Shown here: one piece after another, positions 34,491-45,474 of the stretch | How positions within the stretch are numbered: the first letter of the stretch is position 1 | Layout: the number at the start of each line of letters is the position of its first letter | Assembly: GCA_963995525.1 (NCBI GenBank) | Contig: OZ023213.1 | Span: 35,591,093-35,655,092 of the forward strand | DNA length: 64,000 nucleotides | Source: Escarpia spicata | Taxonomy: Eukaryota > Annelida > Polychaeta > Sabellida > Siboglinidae | Direction: 5' to 3' | Notes under the pieces: generated by a model | The model's input: the letters and a program-made list of their open reading frames with translations, nothing else | What the model was told of the DNA's origin: nothing | The model's database searches: none | Program-made: the position numbers and the translations under genes

Positions 34491-35985
34491 CTGAAGAGGA
34501 CGGTGAAGACTGGGGCAAGTTCCCTAGCAACTTCCTTTAGGAGACGGAATGGAATGTTGTCCGGTCCTGCAGCTTTCCTGGGGTTCAGATTGCAGAGTAG
34601 TTTGAAGACAACGTTTTCTCCAATGGAGATTTCCGGCATGGTCGGGTGGGGACTGCTTACCAGTGATGGGATGTTGCCTGTGTTCTCTATGGTGAAAACC
34701 GAGCAGAACTGGTAGTTCAATATGTCTGCTTTCATCTTGCCGTCACTGAATGTGAGCCCATTCCTTTTGAGTGGGGATACTCCCGACAGGTTGTTGGAAG
34801 AATCTTTCTCAATAAGGTGACTAACATACCGCTGGTAGCACTGCCTGTTATTACGTCGTTGCTTTCTTGATGGCCCTGTATCGCTCCTAGTCCGTCACAC
34901 TCTCCGTGGATTTTGCCTTCTTCCACGCCCTGTGCTTGCGGCGCGCGATCTTTTTCAGCTTGCCGTTGATCCAGGGCTGGTGTTTTTTTTACGGAAGTTA
35001 TCTTTGTAGTAACATGCTGTTCCATCATGGTGGTTAGGTGATTGTCTCTGGATGTCACTGCTAAATGCAGCTGACTTCTCCCTGATCGAGGCGAAATCTC
35101 CTTTCTTCCAGATGCTGACTTTCTTGACTACTGGTTTGGTCTCGATGCTTTGATGCGGCTATCGGCTAGGACGATATCACGATCACTCAGACCTGGGATA
35201 GTGGTGCTTCTGTTTATCAGGTTTGGTCTATTTGTCAGGAAGAGATCAATCAGCGCATCGCCTCTGGTTTGTCACTCATTTGGTGGAGTCCCAGGTCATT
35301 CATTTTGTCCAGGAAATCTAGGCTGGTCCTCTGGGGGTAGGCGTGGGCGGTCACTGTCTGGTCTTTCCAGTTGATGTCCGGCATGTTGAAATCACCGCCT
35401 ATCCAAACAACTCCATCTATTGTGATGGCATCGAGGGTCTTGAGGATTTCCTCCATCTGGTAGTCTGTCGAAGTTGACGGAGTTCTGTAGATTGATCCAG
35501 CAATGAGGGGTTCATGTCTTCCTGAAGTCTGTATGTGAGATCTGGTGTGAGATCAGATCAGGTTTGATCTGACAGCGATGAGAACACCTCCATATCCATC
35601 CTCTCTATCCTTGCGGTAGACGTTGTATGTGGGTGGAAATATCTCAGCACTATTTATCTGTTCAAATAGCCACGTTTCTGAAACAAAGACAATGTCTGGG
35701 TTTGCTTCCATAAGGAGGTGCACAAATTAAGCTCTGCTTGACTCAAGTCAACGTGCGGATTTTTCGGGTGCCTTGTCCATGCCATTGGCATTCCATTTGA
35801 GGTGTTTGGAGTGCCTCAGCCATCCCGTATAATATTTATCACGTTCTGACACCAGTGGCCGCGTACAACATAACAACAGTTGCTCGTGTAGGCTTAACTC
35901 ATTTTCTAACAGTTGCGTCAGTGTTGAACCTACTCGTAGGATTTCCACGTTATTAAGTTTGAGCGATAATCGGGTGCAGGTAAGT

Positions 35986-36935
35986 ATTATGGTCTGGCGG
36001 ACGTGCCCTTTGAAATTTGGCTGCGCTATCCCTGAGCTACAGTGGCGTGCCCTCTAGACCTTTTTAATGTGCGTCTATTATTGAAGTTACGGCGGCGCAG
36101 TCGGAACATTTTCAACAGCACTCCCCCCACCACCGTCTTCCGAATCCCGTTGAACCGACTTAATAGAGAAGCTAAAGTTACACCGGCGCGGCGGCGAAAA
36201 ATGTCTTACACCATTTGGCTCGGCCCCAGTGAAGGTTTTTGTGCCCCCTAGACTACTCTTTCAAGACCCGCCCCACCCCACGTCCGTACTTTAAATAATA
36301 ATTTCATGTGAATCAACTTGACTCATACACTATTTATATCACGTTCCCCACTCCATGCAAATGTGTGTTCACACAATTTTAAAACAAAACGGCACGAAAG
36401 ACCAACATATTATATCCGCCTGTCATGTTTCATTCCGCTGACCGGACATATCGACTCGTAATCTGTCCCATCTGCTTTCATCGTGTCGATACAGTACATT
36501 GCAGTTTTAAGTATGCCACAAAGAAAAGAAAATAGTAAATAAGATTTTATGTAATCTCAAAAAAAAATACAAAACCGAAAGACGAACATAAATAAGAAAT
36601 TATTCAATTTACAAGATATCACAAAAAATTTTCATTTTATCCTACTGTCAATATATTCTGCATACATGAATCAAAGTATTCTAGCTGTTAATTTTTTATT
36701 AATAAAAACTCATTTTTGTAAATAAAATAGCTATATGTCATATTACAACTGACAAATAAATTACAATCTTGTTGCACGGGTCACCAGAGAAAGCATAAAA
36801 GGGTATGTTAACGGCAGATGCTATAAATAATTATTACGATATTTAGATAATATTATAACGTATTACAGCTACATTTCATCATTTCAATGGTTTCTCCATA
36901 GTACGAGTACAGATATACTTTCTCAAGTTATTAAC
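35986..36935. other. Spacer 3' of zinc-finger gene (copy 4)
   Basis: Equivalent to 106-1050 with the 6-bp GC-rich insertion near 36190 shared with copy 5. No gene seen. Confidence 0.6.
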
Positions 36936-37049
36936 ACAGATAAATTATTTTCCAGTCCACACATGTCATATTTGTAGGATTCCTCCCCAATATGCACATC
37001 AAGATGATTCTTCAAACTCTTATTACATATAAACTGTGCACCACGTGTT
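36935..37049 (-). pseudogene. Decayed 3' fingers (copy 4)
   Basis: Only the last remnants remain outside the ORF; the CDICIAQFMENG finger is now inside the ORF. Confidence 0.7.
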
Positions 37050-37937
37050 TCACATTTGTAGGGTTTCTCCCCACTGTAAGTTAGCATGTTTCTTTAAACT
37101 ACCATTCTCCATAAACTGTGCAATACAGATGTCACATTTGTAGGGTTTCTCCCCAGAGTGAATTCGCAAATGTCTCTTTAACTGATCACTCACTGTAAAC
37201 TGTGCACCACAGATGTCACATTTGTAGGGTTTCTCCCCAGTGTGAATTCGCAAATGTATCTTTAAATGACCACTCACTGTAAACTGTGCATCACAGATGT
37301 CACATTTGTAGGGTTTCTCCCCAGTGTGAGTACGCAGGTGATTCTTTAAACTACCACTCTCTGTAAACTGTGCACCACACGTGTCACATTTGTAGGGTTT
37401 CTCCCCAGTGTGAATTCGCAGATGTTTCTTTAACGGACCACTTTCTGTAAACTGTGCACCACAGATATCACATTTGTAGGGTTTCTCCCCAGTGTGACTA
37501 CGCACATGTACTTTTAAATGACCGCTCCGTAAAAACCGTTTTCCACAAGTATCACATATGTAGGGTTTTTCACCAGTATGAGTACGCATATGAACCTCTA
37601 AGTTACCAGTCGTTGAAAACAGTTTACTACAAGTATCACATTTGAACGGTTTCTCACCAGTGTGACTACGCATGTGTACTGTTAGGCTCCTTCCATTTAT
37701 AAACTGTTTTCCGCAAGTCTCGCATTTGTGCGGTTTCTCCCCAGTGTGAATACGCACATATGACTTTAAAGAATTGTTACTTCTAAACTGGGTTCCACAG
37801 GTATCACATTTGAAGGGTTTTTCACCAGTATGGATACGTATATGTACGGTAAATTCACGCATTTTAAAAAATCCTTTACCACATGTGTCACATTTGAATC
37901 GTTTCTCCGTAGTATGAGTGTGCATATTCGCATCCAT
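37050..37937 (-). CDS. C2H2 zinc-finger protein, 9 intact pattern fingers plus broken tenth (array copy 4)
   Basis: 295 codons. Fingers 1-5 as in the other copies, but finger 2 reads LKSYVRIH, so its first zinc-binding His is Tyr. From finger 6 the quartets are EGPK, EGSN, VGHI, VDQR. Then a normal linker leads into the CDICIAQFMENG finger that lies beyond the TAG in other copies. The ORF runs past the old TAG site because that finger junction was replaced, and it ends in a frameshifted tail (LQWGETLQM) caused by the 1-bp deletion common to all copies. It lacks the VGHR, E-TK and GSSK fingers. It is expected to bind a different and shorter site, and may be impaired. Confidence 0.85.
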   Translation of the reverse strand: MDANMHTHTTEKRFKCDTCGKGFFKMREFTVHIRIHTGEKPFKCDTCGTQFRSNNSLKSYVRIHTGEKPHKCETCGKQFINGRSLTVHMRSHTGEKPFKCDTCSKLFSTTGNLEVHMRTHTGEKPYICDTCGKRFLRSGHLKVHVRSHTGEKPYKCDICGAQFTESGPLKKHLRIHTGEKPYKCDTCGAQFTESGSLKNHLRTHTGEKPYKCDICDAQFTVSGHLKIHLRIHTGEKPYKCDICGAQFTVSDQLKRHLRIHSGEKPYKCDICIAQFMENGSLKKHANLQWGETLQM

Positions 37938-38150
37938 GTACTACTGTTGGTAATTTACACTGTTTATTAAACGAATCACGAATCTTTGATGAATCTGTCG
38001 ATATGCAAGTGCCTTCACATGAACACTGTGTTCCACAGGGTTCACAACTAAAGAACCTGTCGTGATTATACGAGTCCACTTGCTTAACTCTAAAAGGCCA
38101 ATGTACCACCATTTAAGAAGTGTGCGCCACAGTTATCATACTATAGACGT
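37938..38150 (-). pseudogene. Degenerate upstream fingers (copy 4)
   Basis: Equivalent of 2474-2690. A substitution removes a stop so the upstream out-of-frame reading runs slightly farther. Confidence 0.55.
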
Positions 38151-39051
38151 TACACACCAGGTTGAGAGCACATGTGTAACTTTCATTGACCAGTCCTTAG
38201 AACTGTGACTTATGGACACCAGTAGAATCGCATTGGAATAGTTCTACCATGTCACAGTCTCGTTATGAAACTGTTCTTTCAAAATCGTGTCGAATCAGTG
38301 CCACAAACGTTCTCTTGTGTCTGAAGGCAAAGACGTGGCCAGTCACTGGCTTCGCTCACGTCCTACGATGTGTCTGTCCTTTGTCTTTTTCTCCCAACAG
38401 ATGTCACTATCTCCAGAGTGGTGAAACTGAACGAACGTGTCAGATGTTGTTGTCAAAGGGAATGCATGTTCGTAGTTTCAACACTTCATTGCAGACACGT
38501 CTGTCACAAATGTCAGATGATGTGACTGTCATCTGAAACAACATCAAAGCCATATGCAGTGATGTTACCACCACGCAAGTAAGAGGCTGCAATTAATAGA
38601 CATTCTAATTTGTTGAGCAATGTCTATGATAATTGATTTAAGACGTAACGCACATAAGCATTAATTTAAGACTATAAAGGCATAGGCTATCTAGTACATT
38701 TCTTTCCCCTGTTGGGATCAAATTTAAAATTGGAGACACTGTGATCATAATTTATCAAAATAATTGGTCATTTGTTTTATTAATCAGCCTAAATATGCCT
38801 AGTACTATCTATGACTGTTGGGTCGTATTGCTACCATATCACTAATTAATACCTATCAGTAGTCTACACTGGTACTGTAACTTACGTACAACTCTACTGA
38901 CTAGGTAGTAATCGTCTACAGTATCTCTATAATTATTATACAAAAAACTAATTATCTGGAAACAGGCATTCGTCGAATTTTTTGGTTGTTATAACTTCTA
39001 AAAATGTACATCAACATGATTCACAGAACGTGCGTTATCACCCCTCTCAAA
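38151..39051. other. Spacer 5' of zinc-finger gene (copy 4)
   Basis: No gene recognised; collinear with 2691-3589. Confidence 0.5.
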
Positions 39052-39074
39052 CCCCCCCCCCCCCCCCCCCCCCC
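39052..39074. repeat. Poly-C tract, 23 C
   Basis: Longest C run in the window. Confidence 0.9.
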
Positions 39075-39139
39075 ATCAAATTACGGAGCCTCCCACCAAC
39101 TTACCAAGCATTAAACGGCGATCGATCATGCACGACCAA

Positions 39140-39640
39140 AATGTATGTAGTGTTGGTAACCAAGCAGGCTGTTGGTGACACGTAGGAGGTATGTGTGTGC
39201 AGCTCGCCAAATTTCAGATATGTTCTTCACATTGGAGTAACAAAATTCGCAACTTGTATCATCGCTTTGGTAACTCGCCGGTTCCATTCGCCAGGTGGCG
39301 CTATTGTGCCAAGACTAAATGCTCCCCGGAAGCGGTATGACTAAAAGGCGCACGTCCACGCACGACCATGAACGACCACGCACGACCAAAATGTATGTAG
39401 TGTTGGTAACCAAGCGTACTGTTGGTGGCACGTAGGAAGTATGTGTGTGCAGCTCGCCTAATTTCAGATATGTTCTTCACATTGGAATAACAAAATTCGA
39501 AACTTTAATCATCGCTTGTGGCAACTTTACGGTTCCATTCGCTACAGTGCAAATACTAAATACTCGTCCGGAAGATCGGATAAAATGCTTAAATTATGTA
39601 ACTCCAGGGTAAAATGCAGACTCAAAATGTTTAATAATGC
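39140..39640. repeat. ~250-bp tandem duplication (copy 4)
   Basis: Copies start at 39140 and 39390 (period 250), same arrangement as at 26661. Confidence 0.85.
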
Positions 39641-39902
39641 ACACACAAACCATATATATACCATCAACGGCAAAACTATCTAACAACATATTATACTACA
39701 TGTTCGTGCGTGGTCGTTCGTTAACTTCGTGGTCGTGCGCCTTTTAGTCAAACCCCCCGGAAGATCGGATCAAAATGCCTAAATTGTGTAACTCTTAGGT
39801 GAAATACAGACTAAAAATGTTTAATTATGCACACACAAACCATATATGTACCACCAACCTCCAAATTATCTACCAACACATTATATTACATGGTCGTGTG
39901 CC
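39568..39902. repeat. 189-bp tandem repeat pair (copy 4)
   Basis: Copies start at 39568 and 39757. Confidence 0.85.
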
Positions 39903-40221
39903 TATTATAAGTAAAACCCCCAAGCACGTCATGAACTTGATAAAGGATGAGCGATAATTCGGTGCATTGTAATCTACTACAATTTTGCCAACCTCCTAAC
40001 CAGATACGAAGATCTAACTAGTCTTATATGTTATGATTTGCGTTTGGTAATTGTGAAGGTGCTAATTTAGACTTTACAAGTAATTAGATACTTTGCAAAC
40101 TCGAGCAATCTCTATTCTTACACGATCGACTTCACCTTCTGAAGTTCTGTTCGCACCTTCGTGGTTGAGGCTCGTTTATCCAGACTCCGGGAAGTGGCGC
40201 CACTTTAACTACGTTTTAGTT

Positions 40222-40489
40222 GACGGTGTCGCGCTTACATTTATCCGGGCGTTAAATAATATCTGGGTGACGTTTCTGCGCGTGCGCGTATCTAAGGGAA
40301 TATATTTAGCACCAGCTACGACTGTCGCGTTTTCATTTATCCGGGCGTTATGTATGTGTATATGTATATATATATAATTACATATATGTTTATATATTTA
40401 CATAAATAATAACATCTTTGCTTCCCACAGACAAACAATTTCTGTCATAAAACAGTTTCCTCTCCACGTACACGTCACGTGACTTACTC
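40222..40489. mobile_element. Left half of TIR element (copy 4)
   Basis: Same start and break as at 4500-4764. It has AACATC near 40410, a variant shared with the intact element at 52750. Confidence 0.85.
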
Positions 40490-40896
40490 CATTATATATT
40501 GCCAAAATAGGTTAATTTTATTACGTGATCAATATTATGCTAATTAGAAGGGTGCTTATATTCGCGGGTTAAACTGACGTAATTTTGTGTTGTTTCAAAT
40601 ATTCCCCCAGATTGTCAACATGGATTTTTGGTTTCAGCACACCCAAGATAACCTAAAAAACGTCTGTTGGCATATTCAACAAAGAAATGCCTAAAGTGTT
40701 CCCAGCTTCGGAATTTCGATCCTCACTAAATGTACAAAGCCAATAGACGAGCTATACTAAAACGTTGTGTAATTGGCTTTAGTCGTTAGAAATCACAACA
40801 AGAAATATCAGGTTGTAATTTTATATGCATAAAAATAATAGTTAAAAGATGTACCGGTTAAACACATAACTGTACTAGTACAAAATTAAAACCAAT

Positions 40897-40907
40897 CACA
40901 CATTCAC

Positions 40908-40984
<77 letters not shown>
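40897..40984. repeat. (CA)n microsatellite (copy 5)
   Basis: CA run before the LINE-A ORF1 ATG at 40987. Confidence 0.95.
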
Positions 40985-40985
<1 letters not shown>

Positions 40986-40986
40986 C

Positions 40987-41685
40987 ATGCCTACTTCAAA
41001 AGCTACAAAGCACAACGAATCAGAAATGGATGAAATTCGCCGATCGCTTGACTTTCTGTGCAACTCGTTCGATGACATCAGAAAACAACACACTGCTACA
41101 GACAAGCCGCATCTCCGAATTATTGGGAGGTTATCAAGGCAAAGGATGAACGCATATCGAAACTGGCGGTTCTGGTGAACGATCTGGAGCAGAACTAAAA
41201 AAAAGAATGTTATAATATCACCGGACTGAAAATACACAGCTACGCACCGACCGCCACTTCAACTAGACCACGCTTGATCGTTGACTGCAGCAGAGGAAAC
41301 ACCAACTATTTCTGAGCGCGAAACAATGCGAACGAACTTTGTCAACTTCGCGTTACAGAAGTTGAACATCACAATTGAGCCGTGCGACTTCACGGCGATA
41401 CACGATCTTTCACCGCGGCGTGATGGGAAACGTCCTATCATCGTCCTGTTTCACTCGGCCGACAAGAAAGCGGAGCTGATGACGAAACGTGGTGCGTTGA
41501 GAGGAACGGACATTTACATAAATGATCATCTCTCAACCCACAACAGTGAAGTCTTTCGCCAAGCGCGGCAGCTGAAGCGTGACGGGAAGTTACACTTCAG
41601 CTGCGTCTACATCAAGATTCGCGAGAACGGGCAACGGCTCAAAGTAAAAACTCTCGCTGATGTTGCGAATGTTAGAAATCCGTAA
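40987..41685 (+). pseudogene. LINE-A ORF1 (copy 5)
   Basis: N-terminal frame 40987-41178 and C-terminal domain 41281-41685; not in one frame. Confidence 0.75.
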
Positions 41686-41909
41686 TTGATTACTGTTATC
41701 GAAATGCCAGCGAACTCACTGGACACACTCCCGTTTGAGGGAATATATGGTGATAAATTCATGTTCATTCAGTCTTATTTCGAATTTTGCCAACATGTCA
41801 CTGATCAATTTGGTCAACTGAACTTTCGTTCTTTCCAATATTCTTATTATATAGCCCATGACCAAGAAAGCAATATTGATCCTGAAAATAATTTCTATAG
41901 TCATATCTC

Positions 41910-43915
41910 ATGAAATTGTAAATATTATTCTGAGCAGAAATTTAACAATATTCTCAATATATCACACGGTAATTCTGATAGAAATATATCCCTTGTTCAT
42001 TTTAACGCGCGAAGTCTGAATGCAAATATTTTGAAAAAATATATAATTATTTAGAATCACTTAATATGGACTTTGACATTATTGCTATTACTGAGACATG
42101 GCTTCAATCCGATCAGACTCCCCGGTTTCAACTACCAGGTTATACATCTGTTCACTTTGTAAGGGATTATAAACAAGGACGTGGTGTGGCTCTGTACGCC
42201 AAAAAAATTCTCGATTGCTCTACTATATCACGTAAATCAACAGTTGTAAAGGATGTTTTAATGTGTTACTATAGAGTTAAAATTAGCCAACAATAGACGT
42301 GTGGTGATTGCCTGCGTATACAGAACACATGGGTCAGACGTATCTTTATTTTGTGATAACATTGACCGCCTATTTAATCAAACTGCAGTTAAGAAAATGA
42401 TATTGAGAGCGATAGAACGAGTGGTTTATATGTCACTGATATAAGCGATCATTTGCCTGTGTTTGCCATGTGTAAGTTTGATGGTAGTCGACGTAGTCGC
42501 AGTTGCCCTGTTAGATACAAACGTCAGATAAGCGCTGATAATATACTTGCACTAAATACAGCGTTGAAAGCTCATTCGTGGGACAAGGTGCTTAGTTACA
42601 CTGATACTAATAAGGCATATAAAGATTTTCTTAGCGATTTCACTGCATTGTATAATCAGCATTGTCCGCTTCGTTGAGTTAATGATGATCAAAATAAGTG
42701 TGAACAAAAAAGCCCTTGGCTCACGAACGGTCTCAAAAAGGCATGTAGGAAATAAATAAATTATACAAACAGTTTATTTCGAATAGAAGCAAAGCTACCG
42801 AATTAAGGTATACATCGTACAAGAATAAACTAACAACCATTATACGATATGGTAAACGGGATTATTTTAGTAAATTATTTGTTGAGCACCGGGACAACTT
42901 GTCGGGGACATGGAAAATTGTATGTACAATCATGGGGAAATCTCGACTTGAGTGCAACTGTCCGGTACAATTTGATAACAATGGTGTTACTATCAGTGAC
43001 AGGGCTGAAATAGCAAACACGTTTAATAAATATTTTACTAGCATTGGACCCGAGCTAGATAAAGAAATTTTAACTCCTCCAGATGTGTCCGTTCTGAATT
43101 ACATGGGCAAAGGTAATGAACGTTCAATATTTTTGATACCAACCTATAAGGAAGAGGTCATACGCACTGTTAATAACTGCGGTAATAAATATTCAGCTGA
43201 TTGTGACGGCAGTACGATGAGTCTCGTTAAAAATTTTATTGAAAGAATTGCTGAACCGATGACACATATATGTAACCTGTAGTTATGGCGTTTTCCCACA
43301 TAAGATGAAAACGGCTAAAATAATACCTGTATATAAATCTGGCAAAAAAACATATATTTACCAACTACAGGCCGATTTCACTTTTACCACAGTTTTCCAA
43401 AATACTAGAGAAACTTTTTACTTCTCGACTTGAAGGCTTCATGTATGCTTATACAATCCTAAACGAATGCCAATATGGGTTTAGAGAAGGCATGTCAACT
43501 CCGCATGCCTTGGTTGAATTACCTGAAGATATCATAAATTCGTTTGAACACAAGAAATGTGCGTTAGACGTATTAGAAGCATTTGACACTGTCGATCACC
43601 AACTGTTAAGTAAAAAAACTTGAACTCTATGGCATTCGTGGAAACGCGTATAAAATCAATATGTTACAAAAGAGGGTAATACAGATTAGGCACAATACAC
43701 AGCGATGCGATTACACAACTCCTTTTTTTTACAAAGCTCGCATTTAAAAATTTACTCACTTGATACAATTTAGGATATTACTATTTATGTATAAAGCCCA
43801 TAAAAATGAATTACCGTCGAATATTCAAAGGTTATTTGTTAAACATGTTCCACTCGAAGTCAAAATCAATTTTTAATTACTCGTGCTTCAACCGCTAGAA
43901 GAAGTTTGTCATTAA
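41910..43915 (+). pseudogene. LINE-A ORF2 remnants (copy 5)
   Basis: Endonuclease start 42066-42296, endonuclease end 42453-42677, RT N-terminal part 42899-43282, motif A region 43441-43623, decayed C-terminal tail to about 43915. RT motifs B and C are absent. Confidence 0.85.
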
Positions 43916-44172
43916 TTGTATATGGATCCAAAATGTGGAATTCGCTGAATATAAATTTTAGCAATATAAGTTCGTTTCACCTTTTTAAATCACTCTACAA
44001 CAGACATATAATTGAGAATTATTGTATGCGTATATAATCTGACTTCTTTTTTTCTTTCTTTTTTCTTTCAGTTTTCGTAGCAAACACACAAAACATTTCT
44101 AATGATTGCCATGTTGTATATAACCAATTCATTTAACATCATGTAAAACAAAAGCTGCTAGAAATTGTAAAC

Positions 44173-44222
44173 AAAGGAGAAGCATGCCTTTATAAGTAAT
44201 GCTACGTCTATGCTTCTCCTTT
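44173..44222 (+). other. 13-bp stem-loop in LINE-A 3' region (copy 5)
   Basis: Arms identical to those at 8466-8515. Confidence 0.7.
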
Positions 44223-44297
44223 CAAACTTGTCACTTTTATGTCTTATTCGCTTGTACAGTTGAATTGTTTGAATAAATGCTTTTGACTTGACTTGCC

Positions 44298-44846
44298 ATA
44301 GATTGACCTGAATTGGGAGGTGGCTGTAAAGCGCGGTTCGATGGTACATATGTTTTTCCTGTTAAAGCGAAACTGTCTGCGCCACATGGATATCTTTGTA
44401 AAGCGGTTACTACCTACCAAGGTCCAAGTTACCCCTTCGGTAGAATGGGTATTTTGCTATTCCCCATGCATGCCTGGGGGGACGGACATGGGTTGGTGTA
44501 GTGTGCTATACCAAATCATCTGGACACCGGCAAAGTGTATATTACAGAGATACCCCGTGAGTATGTCTAACTGAGCTTAGGTAAAAGTTTGCAATATAAC
44601 GCCAATACGTTGCGGGGATGGATAACGACGTCAGAGTTTGTTTAACGTCTACGATCACTAACAAACGTTTAGCATGCACGAAGTCTTGAAGACATCGCAG
44701 TGTATCTGCTGGAATCGGATTTGTAATGTTGAGTCAATGTGTCTGTGATCATAATTTATCAAAATAATTGGTCTATCTTTTAGTTAACAGGCCGTACTTA
44801 TTAGCATAACATGGTGAGGTGAATGTAAATGACCACCAACGAGTGT
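44298..44846. other. Spacer between LINE-A and minisatellite (copy 5)
   Basis: No gene recognised; equivalent to 8599-9148. Confidence 0.5.
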
Positions 44847-44991
44847 ATTATAATACGTGTGTATTATAATGGTATTATAATACGTGTGTATTATAATGGT
44901 ATTATAATGCGTGTGTATTATAATGGTATTATAATACGTGTGTATTATACTGGTATTATAATACGTGTGTATTATAATGGTGTTATAATAC
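44847..44991. repeat. 27-bp palindromic minisatellite, 5 units
   Basis: Five units plus the 10-bp partial, same unit order as at 32374. Confidence 0.95.
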
Positions 44992-45474
44992 CTATAGGTC
45001 TAGTACGTCAATGGGTACAATATACACATTGTATAAATTCGTTCTACAAATAATGATTATACAATTTGAAATTATCGTGCACACGCAATCGCCAAATTTA
45101 CTTTGTGGTGACTAACTTTTACACGTCATATTAGCATGATTCATCATAAGTGGCGGAACCGGAACGTCAACGGGAGGGGGGGCTGACCCAATATTTTAGG
45201 TAGGAGGCTCGATATATTATGATTATTCACCCCCAATACTTTGAGCCTCAAGAGTGATGGAGAGGTGCAAAGGAATAGGCTTTTGGAGAGCCTCAAGCCT
45301 TTTCTTCTTCAGGATTATTGTGGAAACCCCGACAGTCGAGGAATAACTCAACAGTTGTTGTGAGGGTATGCATGGGTTAATATATATATATATAATTAAA
45401 TGGTTTAAAATATTATTAAAAACAGTTAGAATGTTTAAAAAGTTAAGAATAAAAAGTTAAAAGAAAATTGTTTT

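Larger units (their letters stand above)
33000..35985 (-). mobile_element. LINE-B (copy 4)
   Basis: Endonuclease start at 35948-35748 (HLKWNANGMDKAPEK), central endonuclease 35456-35250, RT finger block 34735-34376, palm 34271-33840 with FVDD, C-terminal block 33775-33110. A 25-bp tandem duplication (34441-34465 and 34466-34490) shifts the frame inside the finger block. The full 3' untranslated region is present. Confidence 0.92.
28007..40489. repeat. Array copy 4 (complete)
   Basis: Full unit with five minisatellite units, a LINE-B carrying a 25-bp frame-breaking duplication, the shortest zinc-finger ORF (nine fingers plus a broken tenth), the longest C tract and the duplicated ~250-bp block. 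Confidence 0.9.
40985..44297 (+). mobile_element. LINE-A, internally deleted (copy 5)
   Basis: Same layout and gaps as the element at 5273. ORF1 C-terminal frame open at 41281-41685; an extra G near 41127 keeps a 63-codon N-terminal frame. The RT N-terminal part (42899-43282) is cut by a small deletion near 43280. Motif A region 43441-43623. Confidence 0.9.
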
